A DNA stretch of 24,367 bases from an uncultured Clostridia bacterium (lineage in GTDB: Bacteria > Bacillota > Clostridia > TANB77 > CAG-508). The stretch is from NCBI GenBank assembly GCA_934167165.1, contig CAKPKG010000021.1:1-24367 (forward strand), read 5' to 3'. The notes below the pieces were generated by a model. It searched no databases. It was not told the origin of the DNA and worked only from the letters and a program-made list of their open reading frames with translations. Made by a program: the position numbers and the translations under genes. How positions within the stretch are numbered: position 1 is the stretch's first letter; each line of letters opens with the position of its first letter. Of the stretch, positions 17,589 to 23,771 are shown piece after piece.

Positions 17589-17786
17589 ATGGCAAAATGT
17601 GAAATTTGTGATAAATCAATAAATTTTGGGAACGAACTTAGTATAACTCGTTCTCATATAAGTAAAAGAACAACTAGAACTTGGAAACCAAATTTAAGAA
17701 CTGTTAAAACAATAGTTGATGGTCAACCAAAAAAAATTAAAGTATGTGCTAAATGCCTACGTTCAGGTAAAGTACAAAAAGCATAA
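17589..17786 (+). CDS. rpmB: 50S ribosomal protein L28
   Basis: A 65-residue large-subunit ribosomal protein. It keeps the zinc-binding form with two cysteine pairs, CEIC near the N-terminus and CAKC near the C-terminus, and the family motif SHISKRTTRTWKPNLRTVK. AGGAGGT precedes the ATG. Arginines use AGA and CGT but not CGG. It faces spoVM, which lies next door on the opposite strand, with a shared terminator between them. Confidence 0.97.
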   Translation: MAKCEICDKSINFGNELSITRSHISKRTTRTWKPNLRTVKTIVDGQPKKIKVCAKCLRSGKVQKA

Positions 17787-17815
17787 AAATAGGTTATATA
17801 AAAAACCTATTTTTT
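17785..17815. terminator. Bidirectional terminator between rpmB and spoVM
   Basis: An 11-bp inverted repeat AAAAATAGGTT and AACCTATTTTT with a T-run on both strands. It begins inside the rpmB stop codon and lies 20 nt past the spoVM stop on the other strand. Confidence 0.8.
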
Positions 17816-17834
17816 TTATGCCTTTTTGTATGTA

Positions 17835-17906
17835 TTATTTTACACCAAAAATTAATTTTACTATTCCTCTTAAAAATTTAGGAACTTTTTTTACAACAAC
17901 TTTCAT
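17835..17906 (-). CDS. spoVM: SpoVM, spore coat assembly peptide, 23 aa
   Basis: A tiny amphipathic-helix peptide that marks the convex outer forespore membrane and anchors SpoIVA, the coat basement. The frame begins ATG AAA GTT after an AAAGGAGAG site and reads ...KKVPKFLRGIVKLIFG..., matching the SpoVM pattern KLPKFLGGIVRAMLG of Bacillus (26 residues) including the helix-breaking Pro. It lies beside rpmB, the same neighbour as in Bacillus, and 39 nt after the small membrane protein on the same strand. Size, ribosome binding site, sequence and neighbourhood agree. Confidence 0.88.
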   Translation of the reverse strand: MKVVVKKVPKFLRGIVKLIFGVK

Positions 17907-17945
17907 TTAAAGCACTCTCCTTTATATATAACATATTTTTATTTC

Positions 17946-18096
17946 TTAACAAGAAAGCCATGCTATTCCCACTACTACTATTGTAATCCCTATAATAAAT
18001 AGCCAACCTGTAAAAGGAAGCAATATAACTAGTAAAACTCCGAAGCCCAAAGCCAATTAAGCATACCGCTAATGTTTTTTTAAATAGTTTTAACAT
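17946..18096 (-). CDS. Small two-helix membrane protein, read through a +1 shift at CGG
   Basis: After MLKLFKKTLAVCLIGFGL comes in-frame CGG at 18042-18040. The zero frame runs on for over 50 polar, unlikely residues and covers spoVM. Skipping the C gives GVLLVILLPFTGWLFIIGIT and then IVVVGIAWLSC, ending at a TAA at 17946. The result is a compact 49-residue protein with two hydrophobic helices joined by PFTGW, and the stop falls neatly before the spoVM ribosome binding site. The basic N-terminus predicts the ends inside. I do not recognise the family by name. Linkage to spoVM suggests a sporulation link, which is only inference. A TTACCTCC-complement site precedes the ATG. Confidence 0.8.
18040..18042 (-). 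other. +1 frameshift site 6: in-frame CGG (CTT CGG A) in the small membrane protein gene
   Basis: Skipping C18042 converts CTT CGG AGT into CTT GGA GTT (glycine 19) and turns a polar, improbable tail into a hydrophobic helix pair. Sites 5 and 6 share the same CTT CGGA core. Confidence 0.8.
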
Positions 18097-18176
18097 TATT
18101 ACCTCCTCTATTTACTTTTATATAATTCTTGTTTATTATTATAATATATTAAATTAATATTGAAAGGGTGATACTT

Positions 18177-18827
18177 TTGGAACATAATATTGCTACAAAT
18201 AACATTGTTAAAATAATAGAAATATTAAAAGAAACCTACCCAGATGCTAAATGTAGTTTAGATTTTTCTACTCCTTTTGAACTTGGTATAGCTGTTATGT
18301 TATCTGCTCAATGTACAGATGAAAGAGTAAACAAAACAACTCCTTATATTTTTAAAAATTACAATACTCCTCAAGATTTTATAAATATACCTTTATCTGA
18401 ATTAGAAAACTTAATCCATCCTTGTGGTTTTTATAAAACTAAAGCAAAAAATATAAAAGCTTATTCAGAAAAGGTTTTAAAAGAATATAATGGAAATTTG
18501 CCTCAAAACATAGATAAATTAATGACTTTGCCAGGTATTGGGCGAAAAAGTGCTAACGTAATAATGTTGGAGGCATTTGATAAACCTGTTGGTATTGCTG
18601 TTGATACTCATGTAAAAAGAATTGCAACAAGATTAGGTCTAACTACTAATACAGAACCTACAAAAATAGAGCAAGATCTAATTAAGATTATTCCCCATGA
18701 ATATTTTAAGGATGTAAATCATATTTTTATTTGGCATGGTAGAAATATTTGCCTTGCCCGTAACCCAAAATGTAATATATGTCCTTTATCAAAATATTGT
18801 TTTTCAGTTGACAAGAAACATTGTTAG
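18177..18827 (+). CDS. nth: Endonuclease III (DNA glycosylase/AP lyase)
   Basis: A base-excision repair enzyme removing oxidised pyrimidines. The likely start is TTG at 18177 (MEHNIATNN), 6-8 nt after AAAGGGTGA. A GTG three codons earlier lies inside that site. Motifs are LGIAVMLSAQCTDERVNK, the helix-hairpin-helix LMTLPGIGRKSANVIM with the catalytic lysine, VDTHVKRIATRLGL with the catalytic aspartate, and the [4Fe-4S] cluster cysteines CLARNPKCNICPLSKYC. It has 216 residues, the normal length. The arginine in GRKSA is encoded by CGA, showing that CGA is read as arginine. Confidence 0.95.
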   Translation: MEHNIATNNIVKIIEILKETYPDAKCSLDFSTPFELGIAVMLSAQCTDERVNKTTPYIFKNYNTPQDFINIPLSELENLIHPCGFYKTKAKNIKAYSEKVLKEYNGNLPQNIDKLMTLPGIGRKSANVIMLEAFDKPVGIAVDTHVKRIATRLGLTTNTEPTKIEQDLIKIIPHEYFKDVNHIFIWHGRNICLARNPKCNICPLSKYCFSVDKKHC

Positions 18828-18872
18828 GCTATATATTATTGTTATAATTTATTATTTTAGGGAGGTTTTTTT

Positions 18873-20342
18873 ATGTTAAAAAACAAATTAAAATTATCTA
18901 TTTGTATTTTTGCAATTATTTGTCTTATAACTTCTATATGTCTTGCAACAGATTCAAATAATGATATTGCAACAATATCTGCTAATTCGCAAGAAGCAGT
19001 TCCAACCTCAATGGAAGGTGGAGATCCTGTAGAAACTACTTCACCTGCTGATGTTAGGTATAGTGATTTATATGTTTCAGATAAAGAAACTACTATAAGC
19101 AATACTATTATTGGAAACGCTTATGCTAGTGTAGCTACTCTTAATATTGCTCCTGAATCACAAAACTCTTCAACTAATACTGTTATTTCTGGAAATGTAT
19201 TTGCAACAGCTGCTACTGTAAATATAAAATCTGATGTAACATATTCCGATGAAACTGATAAAGATGGATTTCAAAAAATAACTAGCATAAATAAATCAGT
19301 AGTAATTGGTGGAAATGTTTTTGTTACTGCAAATAAATTTGTATTAGATCCTGGCGTAAAAATAAATGGAGATTTATTTATTTGTGCAAATGAAATAGTT
19401 TTATCAAAAAATGCTGTAATTTATGGAAATATTTACGCTGTATGCAATAAAATGGAGTTAAATTGCCAAGTTTCTGGAGACTTATATACTAGTTGTAAAA
19501 ACTTTAATATGAATTATTATGGATTTGTATATAGAGATTTACATATAAATTCAGATACTGCAACTATTGGAGGTTATGCTTACAGGAATTTATTTATAGA
19601 TGCAAATAATATAGTAACAACTTCAAACTTCATATGTTCAAAAGATTTAACAGTTGAAAATGCTGATAAATTTGTTTTCTCTGGAAAGGTTCAAGGAAAT
19701 GTAACAGTTAAATCAAGTCAAATAGAATTCAAAACTGAAGAAGATGGAAAAGCTATAGATTGTAAAATTTCCGGTGATTTTAATTATACTTCAAAAAATG
19801 AAATTGAAGTTTCTAAAGACATAGTAATCGGTAATTCTAATTTTACAAAATACACTTCTCCTACTCCTAACCCATTAAAAAATATTGGTAAATTCTTAAT
19901 TAATATACTATATAGTTTAATATACACTATAGTTATTTATTGGGTTGTTAAAAAGCTTATGCCAAACTTCTTTAGTAAGTTTTCTAATATTACTACAAAA
20001 AGTATGTTAATAAATTTGGCAATTGGTTTAGGTATATTAATACTTGTTCCTATTATTTGTATAGTACTATGTATTACTGGTATTGGTGCAACTTTAGGTA
20101 TAGTTTTAGCATTAATTTATGTTATCTTATTATTAATCGCAAGTCCTATATTTGCAATATTAATTACTGAATATATTAAAAAGACATCTAAACTAACTAT
20201 TAACTCTTTTGCTTTATTAGTTATTGTTACAATAATATTGCAATTGCTATTTAAAATTCCTTTTGTAGGTTCTATACTTTCATTTTTAGCTACTCTTACT
20301 GCAATTGGAAATACTTGTGTATTAGCATTAAAGAAAAAATAA
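18873..20342 (+). CDS. Secreted/membrane bactofilin-like beta-helix protein
   Basis: A 489-residue protein. It has a signal peptide (LSICIFAIICLITSICLA, about residues 8-25) followed by about 300 residues of short beta-helix repeats with a recurring G-N/D-x-F/Y start: GNAYASVATLNIA, GNVFATAATVNIK, GNVFVTANKFVL, GDLFICANEIVL, GNIYAVCNKMEL, GDLYTSCKNFNM. This resembles polymer-forming bactofilin domains. After residue about 325 come three or four membrane helices. The beta-helix is therefore likely on the outer face, tethered by a membrane domain. GGAGG precedes the ATG. It probably shares a transcript with nth. Role unknown, perhaps cell-envelope scaffolding. Confidence 0.82.
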   Translation: MLKNKLKLSICIFAIICLITSICLATDSNNDIATISANSQEAVPTSMEGGDPVETTSPADVRYSDLYVSDKETTISNTIIGNAYASVATLNIAPESQNSSTNTVISGNVFATAATVNIKSDVTYSDETDKDGFQKITSINKSVVIGGNVFVTANKFVLDPGVKINGDLFICANEIVLSKNAVIYGNIYAVCNKMELNCQVSGDLYTSCKNFNMNYYGFVYRDLHINSDTATIGGYAYRNLFIDANNIVTTSNFICSKDLTVENADKFVFSGKVQGNVTVKSSQIEFKTEEDGKAIDCKISGDFNYTSKNEIEVSKDIVIGNSNFTKYTSPTPNPLKNIGKFLINILYSLIYTIVIYWVVKKLMPNFFSKFSNITTKSMLINLAIGLGILILVPIICIVLCITGIGATLGIVLALIYVILLLIASPIFAILITEYIKKTSKLTINSFALLVIVTIILQLLFKIPFVGSILSFLATLTAIGNTCVLALKKK

Positions 20343-20364
20343 TTTTTAGAAATATATTTTATTA

Positions 20365-20394
20365 TACGCACTTATTTTTAAGTGCGTATTTTTT
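20365..20394. terminator. Rho-independent terminator between the bactofilin-like gene and the toxin gene
   Basis: A perfect 10-bp stem TACGCACTTA and TAAGTGCGTA with a 4-nt loop and T-run on the plus strand. The AT-rich left flank may let it work for the opposite strand too. Confidence 0.8.
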
Positions 20395-20438
20395 GCACTA
20401 TTAATAAATAATAGTATTTACTACTAGTATACTTTTTG

Positions 20439-20723
20439 TTAGCTATATTTTATTTTTTGGTTTTTGTGAATTATTCGTTGGATTTCAACGTTTTGATTAT
20501 TTACTGAATAAAAAATTAAATAGTTTTTAAAAATTAAATATCTAAAATTTGAATTTGAAATTTTCTTTCCCATATACGGGAAATATTCTAGGTTAGAAAT
20601 TGGTTTTATAATATTGGCTTTAAGTCTTTTTGCCGCAATTGGATTTGCTAGATTAAAATAAATATAGTTATATAAGTTTTCTAATTCTACTTTTGCTCTT
20701 TTAGTATAAATGATTTTATGCAT
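20439..20723 (-). CDS. RelE/ParE-family toxin
   Basis: A 94-residue toxin-like protein. It has the ParE/RelE pattern: HKIIYTKRAKVELENLYNYIY at the N-terminus, NPIAAKRLKANIIKPISNLEYFPYMGKK, then FRYLIFKNYLIFYSVNN and VEIQRIIHKNQ at the C-terminus, the strands of the small beta-sheet. The ATG overlaps the 3' end of the antitoxin gene by 37 nt, typical of coupled toxin-antitoxin pairs. The target (ribosome-bound mRNA for RelE, gyrase for ParE) cannot be told from sequence. No in-frame CGG. Confidence 0.85.
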   Translation of the reverse strand: MHKIIYTKRAKVELENLYNYIYFNLANPIAAKRLKANIIKPISNLEYFPYMGKKISNSNFRYLIFKNYLIFYSVNNQNVEIQRIIHKNQKIKYS

Positions 20724-20899
20724 TTTTCATTCTTTTCTTCTAGTGCTTCCAATGCCTTTATTACTTCTTCTTGTGTATACCAAATATTCTCATCACTTGC
20801 TTCTTGACACTTTTCTATCACAAATTTTGCTGTTTCTTCGTCAAGTTCCCCATTAGGTCCGACTTCAATTTCTAAAATCTCATTTTTATAGTTTTCCAT
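20687..20899 (-). CDS. Antitoxin of the RelE/ParE pair
   Basis: A 70-residue acidic protein (MENYKNEILEIEVGPNGEL) directly upstream of and overlapping the toxin. The middle ETAKFVIEKCQEASDENIW leads into YTQEEVIKALEALEEK, a helical segment likely to wrap the toxin. I see no obvious ribbon-helix-helix signature, so the DNA-binding part is not certain. The start has an AAGGAGGT site. A promoter with an overlapping palindrome lies 24 nt upstream and fits autoregulation. Confidence 0.8.
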   Translation of the reverse strand: MENYKNEILEIEVGPNGELDEETAKFVIEKCQEASDENIWYTQEEVIKALEALEEKNEKCIKSFILKEQK

Positions 20900-20922
20900 T
20901 TTTTACCTCCTTTATGTTTTAT

Positions 20923-20951
20923 ATTTTACCAAAACATTGTTTGGTTGTCAA
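20923..20951 (-). promoter_or_regulatory. Toxin-antitoxin promoter with operator palindrome
   Basis: A perfect -35 TTGACA and -10 TAAAAT on the minus strand with a 17-nt spacer. The spacer is filled by an imperfect palindrome ACCAAAACA-TTGTTTGGT (20928-20945, 7 of 9 pairs), well placed for repression by the toxin-antitoxin complex. Confidence 0.75.
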
Positions 20952-20979
20952 TATGTTTTGTATTTTTTAATTGAGGTGT

Positions 20980-21030
20980 GATATGGGAGGTGCGAAGCAA
21001 TATATTATGGCGGGCACAGGGTCCGCCACT
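20980..21030. repeat. GC-rich quasi-palindromic element, possible dispersed repeat
   Basis: A short GC-rich island in very AT-rich DNA with a hairpin GGCGG-N9-CCGCC at 21009-21027 and a further GGGAGGTGCGAAGC stretch. It resembles the GGCGGAC-type small repeats scattered in clostridial genomes. It lies just past the ylbF-family stop, without a T-run. Confidence 0.35.
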
Positions 21031-21041
21031 ACAGTTAATAT

Positions 21042-21374
21042 TTATAATAAATCTTTTACTGATTCGCTTATTATTTTGTTTACATCTGCAAGCATTATAT
21101 TGAATCTTACTTCTATATCAAAATACTCTTTTATTTTTGGTTCTGTATTTAATACATTATACATTTCTTGAAGTTTTTTCATTTTTTCTTCATCTTGCTT
21201 TTCTCCTTGAAATGACATAACTTGTACTTCGTATCTTGTTTTTTCAAAGTCTTCTATTTTTGCTTTCATCTCTGGAACTGCATCTATCTCTTCTTTTATC
21301 TTTTTGTATTCTTTATATTCCTTGCTCTCTTGTATTGCTTTTGCTAAATTGTTAGCTTCGTCATAAACATACAT
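21042..21374 (-). CDS. YlbF/YmcA-family protein
   Basis: A 110-residue, mostly helical cytoplasmic protein of the YlbF/YmcA family. In Bacillus these form a complex with YaaT that affects RNase Y activity and sporulation. Visible features are DEANNLAKAIQESKEYKEYK, the charged middle EEIDAVPEMKAKIEDFEKTRYE and the C-terminal NIMLADVNKIISES. GGAGG precedes the ATG. It is 36 nt downstream of the glycosyltransferase gene and probably co-transcribed. Whether it is the YlbF or the YmcA orthologue is unclear. Confidence 0.85.
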   Translation of the reverse strand: MYVYDEANNLAKAIQESKEYKEYKKIKEEIDAVPEMKAKIEDFEKTRYEVQVMSFQGEKQDEEKMKKLQEMYNVLNTEPKIKEYFDIEVRFNIMLADVNKIISESVKDLL

Positions 21375-21410
21375 TTATCTTTCCTCCTTATGTTCCATTT
21401 GTCTATTAAT

Positions 21411-22706
21411 TTATGCATAAGCTTGGCGTTTTTTGTTGAACGAAATTAAATTTGTAATTTCTGTTTCTACTGATTTTATTTTCTTTTCTTTTTTTGCATT
21501 TTCTTGAGCTATTTGATGAGCTTGACGTTCTGCCATTGTTTGGCAAATAGCTTTTTGATATATAAAATGTGTGTCTTGTGCTATTTTAGCCCATGAATAT
21601 TCATTTTTTACTTTTGCTCTTGCTTTTTTTGCTATACTATCACATAATTGTGGATTAAATAATAATGCAAGAATTGAATCTGCAAGCGAATTTGGATTAC
21701 CTGCATATGACTTCATTCCATCTACTCCATGTTCTACTATTTCATTTAGTCCTCCAACATCTGAAACTACTGTTGGCACTCCTGCTAGCATTGCTTCTAA
21801 TGCGACTATGCCAAATGGTTCATATGTACTTGGGAACACTGATATATCAGCACATTTATACATTTTAGAAACTTGTTTTGCATTTAAGTAACCTGTAAAA
21901 TATACTTTTTGTCCTAATCCCATTGCTTCTACTTGTGCTTTTAACTCGTCTAGCATTCCGCCTTTTCCAGCTATTACAAGTTTAGCATCATGATAATTCT
22001 CTAATATTTTTGGCATTGCAGAAATTAAATGTTGAACACCTTTTTCATATACTAGTCTTCCCATAAATAATATTATTTTTTCATTATCGGCTGCATATTG
22101 TCTTCTAAAATCATAATCTTTTTCTACTCCACTATATGTGGTACTATTTATTCCATTTGCTACTACATTTATTTTTTCATATGGAAGTCCAAATAATCTT
22201 TGTAAATCATTTTTCATAAATTTACTATTTACTATTACTTCTGATGATTCATATGTAAGCATCCATTCTGTGTCATTTATATATCTTTGAACTTCGTCAT
22301 GGATTCCGCTATTTCTTCCTGCCTCTGTTGCATGTATTGTGCTAACTAATGGCAAATCATATGAATTTTTTAATGTTTTTGCTGCATATGCTACTAGCCA
22401 GTCATGTGCATGTATAACGTCAAATTTTTCTCCTTTTGCTATTAATTCATTTACTTTAGCTACCATATTAAAGTTAAGTTGCATTATCCAATCAATAAAA
22501 TTGTTTGGGTTTATCATATAGTTGTCTACTCTATATACATTAACACCTTTATCGTTCTCATAATATGGCGCGTTTCCTTCTCTATATGTAACAACATACA
22601 CATCGTGTCCATCTTTTATTAATCTTTTTGATAAATCGTTTACTACTCTAGCTATTCCGCCAACTATTCTTGGTGGATATTCCCATGTAAGCATTAGTAT
22701 TTTCAT
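21411..22706 (-). CDS. GT4-family glycosyltransferase, probable glycogen/glucan synthase type
   Basis: A GT-B fold glycosyltransferase of about 431 residues. The N-terminal domain has MKILMLTWEYPPRIVGGIARVV, where GG binds the nucleotide sugar, and VIHAHDWLVAYAA. The C-terminal domain has ILFMGRLVYEKGVQHLI, LVIAGKGG, VYFTGYL and the E-x7-E donor motif PSTYEPFGIVALEAMLAG, then GGLNEIVEHG. The start is the ATG after AAAGGGG, and an upstream TTG is unlikely. A Gln/Lys-rich tail follows residue about 395. It diverges from a DUF4912 gene and a GH57 branching-type enzyme, so alpha-glucan synthesis is a reasonable inference. The exact donor and acceptor are not readable. Confidence 0.9.
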   Translation of the reverse strand: MKILMLTWEYPPRIVGGIARVVNDLSKRLIKDGHDVYVVTYREGNAPYYENDKGVNVYRVDNYMINPNNFIDWIMQLNFNMVAKVNELIAKGEKFDVIHAHDWLVAYAAKTLKNSYDLPLVSTIHATEAGRNSGIHDEVQRYINDTEWMLTYESSEVIVNSKFMKNDLQRLFGLPYEKINVVANGINSTTYSGVEKDYDFRRQYAADNEKIILFMGRLVYEKGVQHLISAMPKILENYHDAKLVIAGKGGMLDELKAQVEAMGLGQKVYFTGYLNAKQVSKMYKCADISVFPSTYEPFGIVALEAMLAGVPTVVSDVGGLNEIVEHGVDGMKSYAGNPNSLADSILALLFNPQLCDSIAKKARAKVKNEYSWAKIAQDTHFIYQKAICQTMAERQAHQIAQENAKKEKKIKSVETEITNLISFNKKRQAYA

Positions 22707-22833
22707 GGCATTAGCCCCTTTCAATTTTTCATTAGTTTAGTCTATAATATTCTTGTATATTGTATAAGATTTTTCGTCAAATGTAAACACATATTTACAA
22801 TATTTACAAAAAAAATTTTTATTGTTTTTTCTA

Positions 22834-22862
22834 TTGAATTAATTCTTTTTTTGATATATTAT
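22834..22862 (+). promoter_or_regulatory. Promoter of the DUF4912-GH57 operon
   Basis: TTGAAT and TATTAT with a 17-nt spacer, 37 nt upstream of the DUF4912 start. A palindrome TGTAAA-N6-TTTACA at 22782-22799 lies in the same divergent gap. Confidence 0.5.
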
Positions 22863-22899
22863 ATATAATAATATTTTATTTTACTAAGGAGGAATTTTA

Positions 22900-23754
22900 A
22901 TGCCAAAGGCTACAAAAGAAGCTTCTAAAAAAAGCAATAAGGATTTAGTTTCTAAAGAGACTTCTAAAATTCAAAAAAAATCTAATACAAAGTCAGTAGC
23001 AAAAAAAGAAACTACAACCAAAACAGTTCCTAAAAAGGCCACAAAGCCTAGTAATGCTACTGTTTCAAAAACTTCCAAAAAAGCTCCTAGTAAAAAAACA
23101 TCTGCTAAAGCAAAATCTTCTAAGAAAACAACTTCAAAAAACACTTCATCTAAAAAAAGTACAAAAAAATCAAATACTTCTAAAATTAATTTATTAGAAT
23201 ATTATGATTTACCTTATAGATATAACCAAACTATTGTAAAAGTATTAGCTCAAACACCAAAAACACTTTTTGTGTATTGGGATGTTTCAGATGAAGATAG
23301 AAAAAACTATATTAAACAATATGGAGAAAACTTTTTTAATACAACTAAACCTGTTTTAATAATACACAATGTTACAATGAATTATACCTTTGAAATTGAA
23401 ATAAATGATTTTGCAAATTGTTGGTATTTTAATATTAATGATGAGAAATGTGAATATGTTGTAGAGCTTGGAAGAAGGCCAAAAGATAATAATACATCAA
23501 TTCCAAACAATTACCTATATGTTACTTCTTCGAACAAAATTGAATCACCTAATGGTCATGTTCTTTTTGAAAAAGCTCAAAAAACTCTTTATTATAGAGA
23601 TGTAAAAACAAATAAAACCTATTCAAAAGATGTTGCTAATTTAGAATTTATTAAATATTTTGGAAGAATATATAATTTAACATCTTTATACAAAGAAATA
23701 TATAAAGATGAAAACATATTTGATATTAATAACCCTACATCTACTTTTATGTAA
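22900..23754 (+). CDS. DUF4912 protein with a histone-H1-like basic N-terminus
   Basis: A 284-residue protein in two parts. Residues about 1-100 are almost only Lys, Ser, Thr and Ala in KKTTSK- and KKAPSKK-type repeats, like eukaryotic H1 tails or bacterial AlgP/Hc1-like proteins. Residues about 105-284 form a DUF4912 domain: LPYRYNQTIVKVLAQTPKTL, FVYWDVSDEDRKNY, then CEYVVELGRRPKDN. AAGGAGG precedes the ATG. It is followed by GH57 with a gap of 17 nt. DUF4912 next to GH57 glucan enzymes is a recurring clostridial context. The basic tail could bind nucleic acid or an anionic polymer, which is unproven. Arginines include AGG. Confidence 0.88.
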   Translation: MPKATKEASKKSNKDLVSKETSKIQKKSNTKSVAKKETTTKTVPKKATKPSNATVSKTSKKAPSKKTSAKAKSSKKTTSKNTSSKKSTKKSNTSKINLLEYYDLPYRYNQTIVKVLAQTPKTLFVYWDVSDEDRKNYIKQYGENFFNTTKPVLIIHNVTMNYTFEIEINDFANCWYFNINDEKCEYVVELGRRPKDNNTSIPNNYLYVTSSNKIESPNGHVLFEKAQKTLYYRDVKTNKTYSKDVANLEFIKYFGRIYNLTSLYKEIYKDENIFDINNPTSTFM

Positions 23755-23771
23755 GAACAAAGGAGAAAATA

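Noticed and set aside
2832..18042. Treating the five broken genes as pseudogenes or the six extra C bases as sequencing errors
   Set aside because: All six fall on the same in-frame codon, none of the other genes has any frame error, out-of-frame CGG is frequent, and the sequences on both sides are fully conserved. An unusual systematic basecalling error in this context cannot be excluded without reads, so it is listed as a refutation test.
17878..18096. A 72-aa open reading frame continuing past CGG at 18042
   Set aside because: Its tail is polar and improbable and overruns spoVM. The +1 reading gives a coherent membrane protein.
18168..18176. GTG start of nth at 18168
   Set aside because: It lies within the likely Shine-Dalgarno sequence. 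TTG at 18177 has proper spacing.
20971..21171. Plus-strand reading frame beginning within the GC-rich island
   Set aside because: It runs antisense into the ylbF-family gene and has no protein-like features.
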